In this document: positions 54,456-63,252 of the stretch, piece by piece
Position numbering within the stretch: position 1 is the first letter of the stretch
How the letters are laid out: each line of letters opens with the position of its first letter
Origin: Cyanobium sp. FGCU6
Lineage (GTDB): Bacteria; Cyanobacteriota; Cyanobacteriia; PCC-6307; Cyanobiaceae
Direction: 5' to 3'
Length of the DNA stretch: 64,000 nucleotides
Assembly: GCA_024958655.1 (NCBI GenBank)
Contig: JANWUR010000004.1
Coordinates: forward strand, 165,898-229,897
Notes under the pieces: model-generated
The model's input: only the letters and a program-made list of their open reading frames with translations
Told to the model about the DNA's origin: nothing
Database searches by the model: none
Program-made: the position numbers and the translations under genes

Positions 54456-55994
54456 TTATCCCACTGCGCCGGTTCCGTCCCCGCCGCGGGCCTCGGGGCG
54501 CAGCAGGGGGAAGGCGATCACGTCGCGGATCGAGGGGCTGTCGGTGAGCAGCATCGCCAGCCGGTCGATGCCGATGCCGAGGCCACCGGTGGGCGGCATG
54601 CCGATCTCCAGGGCGTGGAGAAAATCCTCGTCCACGGTCTGGGCTTCCGGGTCGCCGGCCCGCCGGCGCTCCTGCTGCTGCTCCAGGCGGGCGCGCTGGT
54701 CCACCGGATCGATCAGCTCGCTGAAGGCGTTGGCCGTCTCCCGACCCACGATGAACAGCTCGAACCGCTCCACCAGGCCGGGCTTGCTGCGATGAGCGCG
54801 GGCCAGCGGCGAATTCTCCACCGGGTAGTCGAGCACGAAGGTGGGCTGGATCAGGCTCTCCTCCACCCGCTGCTCGAAGGCCTCCACCAGCAGCCGCCCC
54901 ACGCTGTCGGCCGCCTCCGGCACCTCCAGATCCACGGCCTTCATCGCCGCCGCCGCCTGTTCGCGCGTGGTGAAGGCGTTGAAGTCGAGGCCGATGGCCT
55001 GCTGCACCAGCTCATGCATCGTGCACCGGCGCCAAGGGGGGGTGAGATCCACCTCCGCGCCCTGATAGGAGATGGTCGTGTCACCACAAACCTGCTGAGC
55101 CGCCGCAGCGATCAACTGCTCGGTCAGCGCCATCATGTCGTGATAATCGGCAAAGGCCTGGTAGATCTCCACCGAGGTGAACTCGGGGTTGTGGCGGGTG
55201 CTCACCCCTTCGTTGCGGAAGATGCGGCCCAGTTCGTAGACACGCTCGAAGCCGCCCACCACCAACCGCTTCAGGTGCAGTTCGGTGGCGATCCGCAGGG
55301 TGAGCGGCAGGTCGAGAGCGTTGTGGTGGGTGGTGAATGGCCGGGCGTCGGCGCCGCCGGCCTCGGTCTGCAGCACCGGCGTCTCGATCTCCAGGAAGCC
55401 CCGCTCGTCGAGCCAGCGGCGCATCGTGCTCACCAGCACGGCCCGGCGGCGGAAGGTCTCACGGGTGTGGGGCGAGACGATCAGATCGAGGTAGCGCTGG
55501 CGGTAGCGCTTCTCCACGTCAGCAAGGCCGTGCCACTTGTCGGGAAGCGGCTGCAGCGACTTGGTGAGCATGGTCCAACCCAGCACCTTCACCGAGAGTT
55601 CACCGCGGTCGGTGCGGCGCAGGGTGCCATCCACGCCGATCCAGTCGCCGGCGTCGGTGAGCGTGGTGATCCGCTCGAACACCTCCGGATCCTCGGGGTG
55701 GGAGGCCTGGAGCGCCGCTTTCTCGATGAAGAGCTGGATCGTGCCGGACTCATCAGCGAGGGTGAAGAAGGCGAGCTTGCCCATCACCCGGCGGGTCATG
55801 ATCCGCCCGGCCACGGCCACAGGCTCGTCCAGCTCCTCTCCCCTGGGCAGGCTGGCGTGAGCCTCCTGCAGTTCCGCGGTGCGGTGACTGGGGGCAAAGC
55901 TCAGGGCGTAGGGGGCAAGGCCGTGGGCCTGGAGCGCCCTGGCCTTCTCCAGACGGGTCTCGCGCAGATCCGACAAGGCAGGCGACGGCAACAA
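54456..55994 (-). CDS. lysS: Lysyl-tRNA synthetase (class II)
   Basis: Charges tRNA-Lys. The 512-residue protein has the N-terminal OB-fold ([20 protein letters not shown]) and class II motif 1 near [10 protein letters not shown]. Motif 2 is [20 protein letters not shown] and motif 3 is [11 protein letters not shown]. The only start that keeps the full N-terminus is a TTG at 55994 (an ATG at 56007 is out of frame). Length is normal for bacterial LysS. Confidence 0.96.
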   Translation of the reverse strand: MLPSPALSDLRETRLEKARALQAHGLAPYALSFAPSHRTAELQEAHASLPRGEELDEPVAVAGRIMTRRVMGKLAFFTLADESGTIQLFIEKAALQASHPEDPEVFERITTLTDAGDWIGVDGTLRRTDRGELSVKVLGWTMLTKSLQPLPDKWHGLADVEKRYRQRYLDLIVSPHTRETFRRRAVLVSTMRRWLDERGFLEIETPVLQTEAGGADARPFTTHHNALDLPLTLRIATELHLKRLVVGGFERVYELGRIFRNEGVSTRHNPEFTSVEIYQAFADYHDMMALTEQLIAAAAQQVCGDTTISYQGAEVDLTPPWRRCTMHELVQQAIGLDFNAFTTREQAAAAMKAVDLEVPEAADSVGRLLVEAFEQRVEESLIQPTFVLDYPVENSPLARAHRSKPGLVERFELFIVGRETANAFSELIDPVDQRARLEQQQERRRAGDPEAQTVDEDFLHALEIGMPPTGGLGIGIDRLAMLLTDSPSIRDVIAFPLLRPEARGGDGTGAVG

Positions 55995-56045
55995 CGTTGA
56001 GGGCCATCCTGCAGGACCGCCGAACAGCCCCCTGGCCCCGCAGGT

Positions 56046-56792
56046 TCAGCCGGCGGCGGCGAGAGTGCCGTCGCCCATCCGCTGGGAGGCGTAGCCGGTG
56101 CCGCGCACGGTGAGGATCAGTTCAGGGTTGCGCGGGTCGGGCTCAAGCTTGCCGCGCAGCCGCGCGACGTACACGTCCACCACCCGCAGATCGGCGGCGC
56201 GACGGGGCGGATAACCCCAGAGCTGCTCCAGGATCTCGGCCCGCGGCACCACCCGTCCGGGTTCACGGAACAGCAGTTCGAGCAGGCTGAACTCGGTGTA
56301 AGTGAGGGCGATGCGTTGGCCTTCACGGGTGACCTGGCGGCGGTTGGTGTCCACCACCAGCTCGCCCACCCGCAGCACACCGCTGCCGGAGGCCGCCTCC
56401 CGCGGCTCGCCGGCGGCGGAACCACGACCCACCCGCCGCAGAATCGTGGCGATGCGTGCCTCGAGCTCCTTCGGGCTGAAGGGCTTGGGCAGGTAGTCGT
56501 CGGCCCCGAGGTCGAGCCCGGCCACCCGCTCGGCGATGGCATCGAGGGCAGAGAGGAAGATGATCGGCACACAGGATTCGGCCCGCAGGCGGCGGCAGAC
56601 CGCGAAGCCGTCAAGCTTCGGCAGCATCACGTCGAGCACCACGAGATCGGGCTGTTCACGATCGAACAGGTCCAGGGCCTCCTCCCCATCCTCGGCACAC
56701 ACCACCCGATAGCCCGCGAGTTGAAGGCGCATCACCAAAACCCGGCGGACGGCGGGTTCGTCGTCGACCACCAGGACCGTGGCCTTCGCCAT
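56046..56792 (-). CDS. rpaB: Two-component response regulator, RpaB-type (OmpR family)
   Basis: Encodes 248 residues. Receiver domain: acidic pocket VVDDEP (9-14), phosphorylation site Asp54 in VVLDVMLPKLDG, and Lys103 in LPKPFSPKELEARI. DNA-binding winged helix from about 155: LTYTEFSLLELLFREPG, WGYPPRRAADLRVVDVYVAR and LILTVRGTGYASQR. The pattern matches RpaB (ycf27), which represses high-light and photosystem genes. The ATG at 56792 gives MAKATVLVVDDE. Likely target genes include psaC-like photosystem genes, by inference. Confidence 0.9.
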   Translation of the reverse strand: MAKATVLVVDDEPAVRRVLVMRLQLAGYRVVCAEDGEEALDLFDREQPDLVVLDVMLPKLDGFAVCRRLRAESCVPIIFLSALDAIAERVAGLDLGADDYLPKPFSPKELEARIATILRRVGRGSAAGEPREAASGSGVLRVGELVVDTNRRQVTREGQRIALTYTEFSLLELLFREPGRVVPRAEILEQLWGYPPRRAADLRVVDVYVARLRGKLEPDPRNPELILTVRGTGYASQRMGDGTLAAAG

Positions 56793-56985
56793 GGCGGCGT
56801 CGGGACCCTGCCGACGGGTGTCCTCCAAGGTGCCGGCCTGCCTGTGCATGCGCAACGTTCCGGATGAACCCGGGTGAAGAATCGCAACCACTCTACCGCC
56901 GGGCCCCCTGGGTCTTTCCCCGGATCGCCTCCGGCAGCGGCGATCTGGGCAGTCTTCACACTTTCTTCAGCCGCGGAACCGCCCT

Positions 56986-58290
56986 TCAGGGCCAGCGGGC
57001 TTCGGCGTAGCGGTTCCACTCCCCGGCAGCGGTACGCAGGGCTTCATCGCTGTCGAGGGCGCCGAGCATGGCACGCTGCAGCTGGGTGTAGACGATCGCC
57101 TGCAGCCGCTTGATGCCCGGGGTGGCGGGCACCAGCACCCGCGCCCGCTCGAGGGTGGCCACCGACAGCGCGCGGGCACGCTGCACCAGCGCCTCGCCGG
57201 GGTCTGCCGCTGCCGGCTCCGACAACCGCGCCTCCAGCCTCTGAAGGGCCTCCCGCGAGGACGGCAGCACCCGAGCCTCCTCAGCGAAGGCCAACTGGTT
57301 GGCGGCGTCGGTGAGGAAGAGGCCGAAACTCACCGCCTCCGGTGCCATGGAGCTGCTCTTCGGCACCACCAGGTTCATCACCGCCACGTTGGCGTCACCG
57401 TCAACGCCGGTGAGCGGCGGGAACGGCGCTGTGACGGCGGCGATGCCGGGGGCGTTGGTCTGGAGATTGCGCAGGAAATCCGGCCCGGTGGCCACCTGGG
57501 CCAGATCGCCGGCCTGGAACAGTTCGATCGCCCGCCGGTAGCCCTGGCTCACCACCTCCCGCGGCAGCAGGCCGCGGCGGTAGAGATCGGTCCAGAAGGC
57601 GAAGGCCCGCCGGCCCGCCGGGCTGACGAAAGCGGCCCGGCGCCGACCGTCGAGCAGGCGCACCCCCATCTGCACCATGGCCTCCAGCAGTTCAGCGGAG
57701 TCGTCGGGAACGGCCGTGACGAACAGGGCGTAACGGCCGGTGCGCCGCCGCACCTGCTCCGCATAGGCCGGAACCTCCTGCCAGCGCAGCGGTGGCCGCT
57801 CCAGGCCGGCCTGCTCCAGCAGGCGGAGGTTGGCCATCGTGACCCGGGCGGTGAGGTACCAGGGGAGGGCGAACTGGGCAGCGCCTTCCTGACCGGCCTC
57901 CCAGATGCGCGGCAGGTAGGCGGCCGCAGCCGAGGCAGGCAGCAGCGGCATGAGGTCGCGCAGGCCCCCCTTGCTGGCGAGATTGGCGGCGAAGGGAGGG
58001 TTGAGGTTCACCAGATCAGGCGCCGTGCGGGCGAACACGGCGGCCAGAAGCTTGCGTTCCACCGACGACCAGGGCACATCCGTCCAGCGCACCGAGACGC
58101 CGGGATGGCGGGCTTCCCAGGCGGCGATCACGCGTTCGAGGAAGGGAGTGAACCGCGGCGCCAGATCCAGGGTCCAGACCTGCAGCTGCCGCGTGTCGGG
58201 AGCCGATCGGCGCGCCGCCGGCAGCGAACAGCTTCCGGCCGCGAGGGTGAGGCCCAGCAGGCCCAGCGCACGCCGGCGAGACAGGGGCAT
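56986..58290 (-). CDS. ABC-type sugar solute-binding lipoprotein
   Basis: Encodes 434 residues of the family 1 extracellular solute-binding type. The N-terminus has basic residues and a lipobox-like LAAGSC with the lipid-anchor Cys21. The body has WTLDLAPRFTPFLERVIAAW, TAPDLVNLNPPF, LPWYLTARVTMANLRLLEQA and NVAVMNLVVPKSS, the usual sugar-binding layout (maltose/glucosylglycerol type). No permease or ATPase gene is adjacent. It starts 4 nt after mreD, so it is translationally close to the cell-shape operon. The binding partner cannot be read from sequence. Confidence 0.88.
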   Translation of the reverse strand: MPLSRRRALGLLGLTLAAGSCSLPAARRSAPDTRQLQVWTLDLAPRFTPFLERVIAAWEARHPGVSVRWTDVPWSSVERKLLAAVFARTAPDLVNLNPPFAANLASKGGLRDLMPLLPASAAAAYLPRIWEAGQEGAAQFALPWYLTARVTMANLRLLEQAGLERPPLRWQEVPAYAEQVRRRTGRYALFVTAVPDDSAELLEAMVQMGVRLLDGRRRAAFVSPAGRRAFAFWTDLYRRGLLPREVVSQGYRRAIELFQAGDLAQVATGPDFLRNLQTNAPGIAAVTAPFPPLTGVDGDANVAVMNLVVPKSSSMAPEAVSFGLFLTDAANQLAFAEEARVLPSSREALQRLEARLSEPAAADPGEALVQRARALSVATLERARVLVPATPGIKRLQAIVYTQLQRAMLGALDSDEALRTAAGEWNRYAEARWP

Positions 58291-58294
58291 CGGC

Positions 58295-58909
58295 CTAGCC
58301 CCGCGAGCCGGCACCCAACTGGCGCCAGAGCAGGAGCTGCAGAGAGCAGAGCATCGGGGCCAGCAGGGCGGTGAGCAGAGTCTGGGCCAGCAGAAGGTGC
58401 AGACCGGCGCCGAGCAGATCGATCCCATGCCAGCCGGACAGGGCCAGCGGGCCCGGGTGCACGCCGGGATCGAGCACGGCGGCGCCGCCGGAGGGGCTCT
58501 CCGGAGACACCATCACAGCGGCACTGCGCCACCAGCCCCGCAGCAGCCACTGCAGGACGAGGCTGAGTTCGAGCGTGAGGGTGCCTACCAGGGCGAGCAG
58601 TCCCAGCACCAGGGTGCCGCGAACGGGCGTGGCCCGACGGGCCAGCCGCCCCCACCACCAACCCAGAAGCACGAGCCCGGGCAGCAGGCTCGCGCTGGCG
58701 GGATGCAGGGAATCGAGCAGCAGGCCGAGCGCTGCACCCGCCAGCGCACCCGAGCGGGGCCCTTCGCACAGCGCCCACGGCAGCAGCCACAGCACGGCCC
58801 AGGCCGGCGGAACGCCGCCCAGGCGCAGCCAGGCCGGGGCCGCCAGGGTAAGCAGGGGCACGAGCAGGGCTGTGGCGACGCACCAGGGATGGCGCGAGAG
58901 GGCGGCCAT
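58295..58909 (-). CDS. mreD: Rod shape-determining membrane protein MreD
   Basis: Encodes 204 residues with five to six hydrophobic helices. Blocks such as LWLLPWALCEGPRSGALAGA, LGLLLDSLHPASASLLPGLV and GIDLLGAGLHLLLAQTLLTA fit MreD, a poorly conserved small membrane partner of MreC in lateral wall growth. The assignment leans on position: it follows mreC directly (TGATG junction) and precedes the solute-binding gene by 4 nt. Confidence 0.85.
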   Translation of the reverse strand: MAALSRHPWCVATALLVPLLTLAAPAWLRLGGVPPAWAVLWLLPWALCEGPRSGALAGAALGLLLDSLHPASASLLPGLVLLGWWWGRLARRATPVRGTLVLGLLALVGTLTLELSLVLQWLLRGWWRSAAVMVSPESPSGGAAVLDPGVHPGPLALSGWHGIDLLGAGLHLLLAQTLLTALLAPMLCSLQLLLWRQLGAGSRG

Positions 58910-59655
58910 CAGCGCAGCAGCACCTGCACCCAGTCCACGGCGCCCACAGGAGCGGCCAGCTGCACGATCGCCTCCGGCGCCGGATCGGCGGAGTCGTTCA
59001 CGGCCTGGATCACCCCCACCGGCAGGTTGGGGGGCACCAGGGTGCTGGCGGGCGAGGTGAGGACCACGTCGCCGGGCCTGACCTGGGGATCCTTCTCGAG
59101 AAAGCGCAGCAGGGGGCGATCGGTGCCGATGCCGCTCAGCAGCCCCTGGCGCTGGTTGCGGCCCACCCAAACCCCCACGCGGCTGACCGGATCGGTGAGC
59201 AGGGTGACCGTGGCCGTGGTGGGGGTCACGGAGGACACCCGACCGATCAGCCCACCGGGGGCCAGCACGGCCTGACCGGTGGCAATGCCCTGGAGCGAGC
59301 CGGCCCCGAGCATCAGCCGCTGCCACCAGCCGCCGGGCTCCCGGGAGATCACGGGAGCGGAGACGCGCCCCTCGCCGCTGGCGGCCTGGAGACCCAGCAG
59401 GCCGCGCAGGCGCCCGTTCTCGAGCTCCAGCTGGCTGAGCCTGGCCTGGTCCTCGAGGCGACGGGCGGAGCGCAGCCATTCCGACTGGGCCGTGCCGGGC
59501 CAGAACGGACGGCTCAGCAAGGCGTAGGCGTCGGCCAGCAGGGCGCCACGGCTGAAGCGGATTCCCAGCAGCACCAGGACCATCACCAGCAGCCAGAGCG
59601 GAGCCCGGGGAGCGGAGGCGGCGGTGGCGCGGCGCAGCCAGCGAGCTGCCGGCAT
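58909..59655 (-). CDS. mreC: Rod shape-determining protein MreC
   Basis: Encodes 248 residues with an N-terminal membrane anchor (PLWLLVMVLVLLGIRF), a helical stretch with ELENGRLRGLLGLQ, and the beta-barrel core reading VISREPGGWWQRLMLGAGS, GLIGRVSSVTPTTATVTLLT and GIGTDRPLLRFLEKD. It links MreB to the wall-synthesis machinery. The ATG at 59655 is 4 nt after the mreB stop. The mreC stop overlaps the mreD start by one base. Confidence 0.93.
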   Translation of the reverse strand: MPAARWLRRATAASAPRAPLWLLVMVLVLLGIRFSRGALLADAYALLSRPFWPGTAQSEWLRSARRLEDQARLSQLELENGRLRGLLGLQAASGEGRVSAPVISREPGGWWQRLMLGAGSLQGIATGQAVLAPGGLIGRVSSVTPTTATVTLLTDPVSRVGVWVGRNQRQGLLSGIGTDRPLLRFLEKDPQVRPGDVVLTSPASTLVPPNLPVGVIQAVNDSADPAPEAIVQLAAPVGAVDWVQVLLR

Positions 59656-59659
59656 CGAC

Positions 59660-60703
59660 TCAGGCGACCTGACGGGCGAAATCCGGGGTATCGAGCACGC
59701 GGGAGAGGTGCTGATAGTCCTCGAGCACCATGCCGCAGCCATTGACCACGCACAGGAGTGGATCTTCGGCGACGTGGGTGAGGATGCCGGTTTCGTGGCT
59801 GATCAGGTCGCAGATCCCGCGAACCAGGGCACCGCCTCCAGCGAGCATGATGCCGCGGTCGACGATGTCGGCGGCCAGCTCGGGGGGGGTGCGCTCGAGG
59901 GTGCGCTTCACCGCCTCCACGATCACGTTCAACGGTTCGGCCATCGCCTCGCGGATGTCGCCGGCCCGCACGTTCACCGTGCGGGGCAGCCCGGAAAGCA
60001 GGTGCAGGCCACGCACATCGATCGAGGTCTCATCGTGCTCGTCGTCGGGGAAGGCGGAGCCGATGCGGATCTTGATGTCCTCGGCCGTGCGCTCGCCCAC
60101 CACCAGGTTGTGGACCTTCTTGAGATACACCCCGATCGCATCGCTGAGCTCGTCGCCCGCCACCCGCACCGACTCGCTGATCACGGTGCCGCCGAGGCTG
60201 AGCACGGCCACCTCGGTGGTGCCACCGCCGATATCCACGATCATCGTGCCCACGGCCTCGGTGACCGGCAGACCGGCCCCGATGGCGGCGGCCACCGGCT
60301 CATCGATCAGATGCACGGTGCGGGCACCGGCCAGCCCCGCCTCCCGCACAGCCCGGCGCTCCACGCCGGTGACGCCGCTGGGGATGCCGATGACCAGCCG
60401 GGGGGCGATCACGCCCCGGCCCTCGTTGCCCTTCTGAATGAAGCTCTTGATCATCTGCTCGGCGGCGTCGAAGTCGGCGATCACGCCATCGCGCAGGGGC
60501 CTCACCGCCCGGATGTTGCCCGGGGTGCGGCCGAGCATCAGCTTGGCCTCATCGCCCACCGCCAGCGGCACATTGCGCTGCAGATCGATGGCCACCACAG
60601 AGGGTTCCTGCAGCACGATGCCCTTCCCGGACACGTACATCAGGGTGTTGGCCGTACCCAGGTCGATGCCGATGTCGCGGGAGAACTGGAAGCGGCGGAA
60701 CAT
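59660..60703 (-). CDS. mreB: Rod shape-determining protein MreB
   Basis: Actin-like filament protein that directs lateral cell-wall synthesis. The 347-residue protein has the phosphate-1 motif IGIDLGTANTLMYVSGKG, VVDEPAAA-like LIDEPVAAAIGAGLPV, the phosphate-2 motif VDIGGGTTEVAVLSLGG, and LAGGGALVRGICDLI. The ATG at 60703 gives MFRRFQFSRDIG, the normal start; the frame to 60736 is longer by 11 residues. It heads the minus-strand unit mreB-mreC-mreD-solute-binding protein and is divergent from ssb. Confidence 0.97.
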   Translation of the reverse strand: MFRRFQFSRDIGIDLGTANTLMYVSGKGIVLQEPSVVAIDLQRNVPLAVGDEAKLMLGRTPGNIRAVRPLRDGVIADFDAAEQMIKSFIQKGNEGRGVIAPRLVIGIPSGVTGVERRAVREAGLAGARTVHLIDEPVAAAIGAGLPVTEAVGTMIVDIGGGTTEVAVLSLGGTVISESVRVAGDELSDAIGVYLKKVHNLVVGERTAEDIKIRIGSAFPDDEHDETSIDVRGLHLLSGLPRTVNVRAGDIREAMAEPLNVIVEAVKRTLERTPPELAADIVDRGIMLAGGGALVRGICDLISHETGILTHVAEDPLLCVVNGCGMVLEDYQHLSRVLDTPDFARQVA

Positions 60704-60857
60704 CAGCAGGGTAGGGCCGGGGCTGCGGCGGATCATAGGGGCCGCCAGCGGCGGGGCCTTCCCGGGGCGTGCCGACCGGGACAGGGGGTGGAACTCTTGG
60801 AACGTGGCCCCGGACCGGGTGCCGCATCATTGTCCGAATCGTTCCAGGAGCTGCGCC

Positions 60858-61250
60858 ATGGGCGTTAATTCCATCACCCTCGTCGGCCGGGCCGGCCGCG
60901 ATCCCGAAGTTCGTTACTTCGAGAGCGGAAGCATGGTGGCCAACCTCACCCTGGCGGTGAACCGCCGCAGCCGGGATGACGAGCCCGACTGGTTCAACCT
61001 CGAGATCTGGGGGAAGCAGGCCCAGGTGGCGGCCGACTACGTACGCAAGGGCTCCCTGCTGGGGATCATCGGCTCCTTCAAGCTCGACCGCTGGACCGAC
61101 AAGGGCACCGGCGAGGAGCGCAGCAAGCCGGTGATCCGGGTGGATCGGCTGGAACTGCTGGGCAGCAAGCGCGACGCCGAGTCCGGTGGCGGCAGCTTCG
61201 GCGGCGGCTACGGCGGCGGGGAACCGAGCGAAGAGGAAGTGCCGTTCTGA
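60858..61250 (+). CDS. ssb: Single-stranded DNA-binding protein
   Basis: Binds single-stranded DNA in replication and repair. The 130-residue protein has the OB-fold blocks ITLVGRAGRDPEVRYFESG, WFNLEIWGKQAQ and GSLLGIIGSFKLDRWTDK. A Gly/Ser-rich linker and the acidic tip SEEEVPF, which contacts partner proteins, follow. It is shorter than E. coli SSB, as is usual for cyanobacteria. The ATG at 60858 is chosen over the long upstream frame, which is antisense to mreB. Confidence 0.96.
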   Translation: MGVNSITLVGRAGRDPEVRYFESGSMVANLTLAVNRRSRDDEPDWFNLEIWGKQAQVAADYVRKGSLLGIIGSFKLDRWTDKGTGEERSKPVIRVDRLELLGSKRDAESGGGSFGGGYGGGEPSEEEVPF

Positions 61251-61269
61251 GCACCGCGCCTCCCGCAAC

Positions 61270-61290
61270 AAAAAGCCCGACCAGGGCTTG
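61270..61290 (-). terminator. Candidate Rho-independent terminator, minus strand
   Basis: On the minus strand AAGCCC (61289-61284) pairs with GGGCTT (61278-61273) around a 5-nt loop and runs into four or five T. It lies 20 nt beyond the ssb stop and about 260 nt beyond the DedA stop, so it would catch leftward read-through. Confidence 0.6.
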
Positions 61291-61481
61291 TGCCAGTTCC
61301 TCAGCCGGGCCATCAACCACCTGAAGCCAGCCAGGGCGTCCTCCGGGGCGCCTTTTTGCTGTCCCGTTGCCGGCCCCATGGCTGCCTCTCCGCCGGTCGC
61401 TTGCAGCACCTTCGCTGGTCGCCTGCTGCGCCCGCCCCAACGAACGAGCCCTCCAGCCTGGACCCATCCACCCTGCTTATG

Positions 61482-61546
61482 GCGTCCAGGGGCAACTGAG
61501 AACCGGCGTTGCGCCAGCGTGCCGGTTCTCAGTTGCCCCTGGACGC
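61482..61546. repeat. Perfect 26-bp inverted repeat beyond the DedA gene
   Basis: Left arm 61482-61507 and right arm 61521-61546 are exact reverse complements (26 of 26), including GGGGCAACTGAGAACCGGC and its complement, with a 13-nt loop. The right arm ends 1 nt before the DedA stop codon (61548-61550 on the plus strand). No T tract follows. It is like the hairpin next to glmS in size and placement but unrelated in sequence. Confidence 0.85.
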
Positions 61547-61547
61547 T

Positions 61548-62210
61548 TCAGTGGGAACTGGTGCGCTTCTTCCAGGTGCGCAGCCCCAGCCAGACCCCGA
61601 AGCCCAGCACCGCCACCACCAACAGCACCTTGATGATCTTGGCCACCGGCTCGATCCACACCTCCACTTTGCTGTAGCTCTCGCCCAGCAGCAGGCCCGC
61701 CACGGTCAGCAGCAAGGTCCAGATCAGGCTGCCGGCCGTCGTCCAGATCAGGAAGGGCACAAAGGGCATCATCTCGATCCCGGCCGGCACCGAGATCAGG
61801 GTGCGGATGCCGGGGATCAGCCGTCCCCAGAACACCAGGGCCGTGCCGTGGCGATTGAACCAGTCGCGGCTGCGGTGCAGCTCCTGTGGGCTGATGCCGA
61901 TCCAGCGGCCATGGCGCTGCAGCCAGTGCTCGATCCGCTCCTCATTCACCAGCCGTCCGATGCCGTACCAGGGCAGGGCGCCCAGCACCGTGCCCAGCAG
62001 GCCGGCGAGCACCACAGGCAACAGAGCGAGCTTGCCCTGCTGCACGTAGAAGCCTCCCAGGGGCATGATCAGCTCCGATGGGATCGGCGGGAACAGGTTC
62101 TCCAGAAACATCGCCGTGAAGATGGCGCCATAGCCCGCCATCGGATTCGCCTCCACGGCCGATCCGATCATCTCGGGGAGCTTCTGGATGAGTTCGATCG
62201 CCACGGGCAC
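61548..62210 (-). CDS. DedA-family (VTT domain) membrane protein
   Basis: Encodes 220 residues from the GTG at 62210. GTG at 62204 or TTG at 62237 are alternatives, and no ATG start fits. Typical DedA blocks are FLENLFPPIPSELIMPLGGF, GTVLGALPWYGIGRLV, WFNRHGTALVFWGRLIPGIR and TLISVPAGIEMMPFVPF. The family transports or flips lipids such as undecaprenyl phosphate across the membrane. Four to six helices. The 3' end abuts a long inverted repeat. Confidence 0.93.
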   Translation of the reverse strand: MPVAIELIQKLPEMIGSAVEANPMAGYGAIFTAMFLENLFPPIPSELIMPLGGFYVQQGKLALLPVVLAGLLGTVLGALPWYGIGRLVNEERIEHWLQRHGRWIGISPQELHRSRDWFNRHGTALVFWGRLIPGIRTLISVPAGIEMMPFVPFLIWTTAGSLIWTLLLTVAGLLLGESYSKVEVWIEPVAKIIKVLLVVAVLGFGVWLGLRTWKKRTSSH

Positions 62211-62880
62211 TGAACGTCTTTGAACAGCTTCCCACAATGGAAGCCTGAAAGGCTCAGGTCAACCGCCTGCACATAAAGACATCCATCAGGAATCCAAAAG
62301 GCGGAGCCGCAGCAAACCCGCTGCATGCCAGACCAGCACTGTTCAATCTTGCGGTTGCCGTCGCCAAGGACGGACCGACAAGGAGGAAGGGAAGCAGTCT
62401 CGAATGCATCCATGTGGGAGCACGAAGTTTCAATCGAGACACAATTTCGATGAGTCTCCGGCATCGCGCCACCTCATCGAGCCCATGCCGACAGGCGGCC
62501 GGGTCATGCGCCCGTGGCGAAGCTAGACTTCCCACCATAGATCAACAAGGCACGAGGAAATGAGATCGACTGTGAAGAAAACAAAGTGGATAAGCCCACA
62601 ACACACTAGCATTGCAGATGCAGCGCTGCACAAGTTAGATCTACTGCAGACAAGTGACGAAGGCACAACCGCAACCCATCCTCATAGGCTGCGGCAGGTG
62701 GTTGCGATAAACCTCCGAACTGCTACTGACTCTGCAGGCAAAAGCCTTACAAAGGCAGGAAGTCTAGACGCCTCAAAGTAGTCACAGATAGAAACAAAGC
62801 GATGACACCTTGGCCAAAGATCCCGAGAATGAATACAAGGCAGCAGGAGCTGCTATCGTTGTGCGCACTCAGACAGGAAC
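62211..62880. other. Intergenic stretch before the SMR-like gene
   Basis: About 670 bases without a convincing gene. A 73-residue frame at 62560-62781 (start MRSTVKKTKWISPQHTSIAD) has no recognisable family, and the frames on the other strand are low in complexity. The stretch is AT-richer than the core and marks the start of the AT-rich segment that runs to the window edge. Confidence 0.5.
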
Positions 62881-63252
62881 ATGAGTCAGCATCCTTATCC
62901 AATTCTTTTGGGCTACGCATTGCTGCTGACTGCTGGCCAAGCACTCTTCAAAGCAGCTTCCCAGCAATCCAACACGCTTGCAGATGGGCCGATCAATTTT
63001 GCAGTCGGCCTCCTACTAAGCCCATTCTTTCTAATAGGGTGCTTTCTGTACGCGCTTTCCACAATTCTGTGGGTGGCGATACTGAATAGGCTACCGCTTT
63101 CTCAAGCCTATCCCCTAGTGATCGCAACATCCATCTTGTTCACCACACTACTGGGAGTCTATCTGTTCAAGGAGCAGCTCACACCGGATAAGATGCTCGG
63201 CATGGCTCTTGTAACTGCTGGCGTCGCTGTCCTGTCCCGATCAATTCCATGA
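62881..63252 (+). CDS. Small EamA/SMR-like four-helix membrane protein
   Basis: Encodes 123 residues with four hydrophobic helices: LLGYALLLTAGQALFKAA, FAVGLLLSPFFLIGCFLYAL, AYPLVIATSILFTTLLGVYL and MLGMALVTAGVAVLSRSIP. It has the SMR/EamA half-size layout with the SQAYPLVIA-type Pro in helix 3. The charged Glu of drug exporters in helix 1 is absent (GYALLLTAGQ), so it more likely acts like ArnE/ArnF-type lipid-linked sugar flippases (inference). It overlaps the next gene by 4 nt. AT-richer than the host. Confidence 0.85.
   Translation: MSQHPYPILLGYALLLTAGQALFKAASQQSNTLADGPINFAVGLLLSPFFLIGCFLYALSTILWVAILNRLPLSQAYPLVIATSILFTTLLGVYLFKEQLTPDKMLGMALVTAGVAVLSRSIP

Noticed and set aside
62560..62781. 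73-residue plus-strand frame
   Set aside because: No recognisable domain or ribosome site; probably chance.
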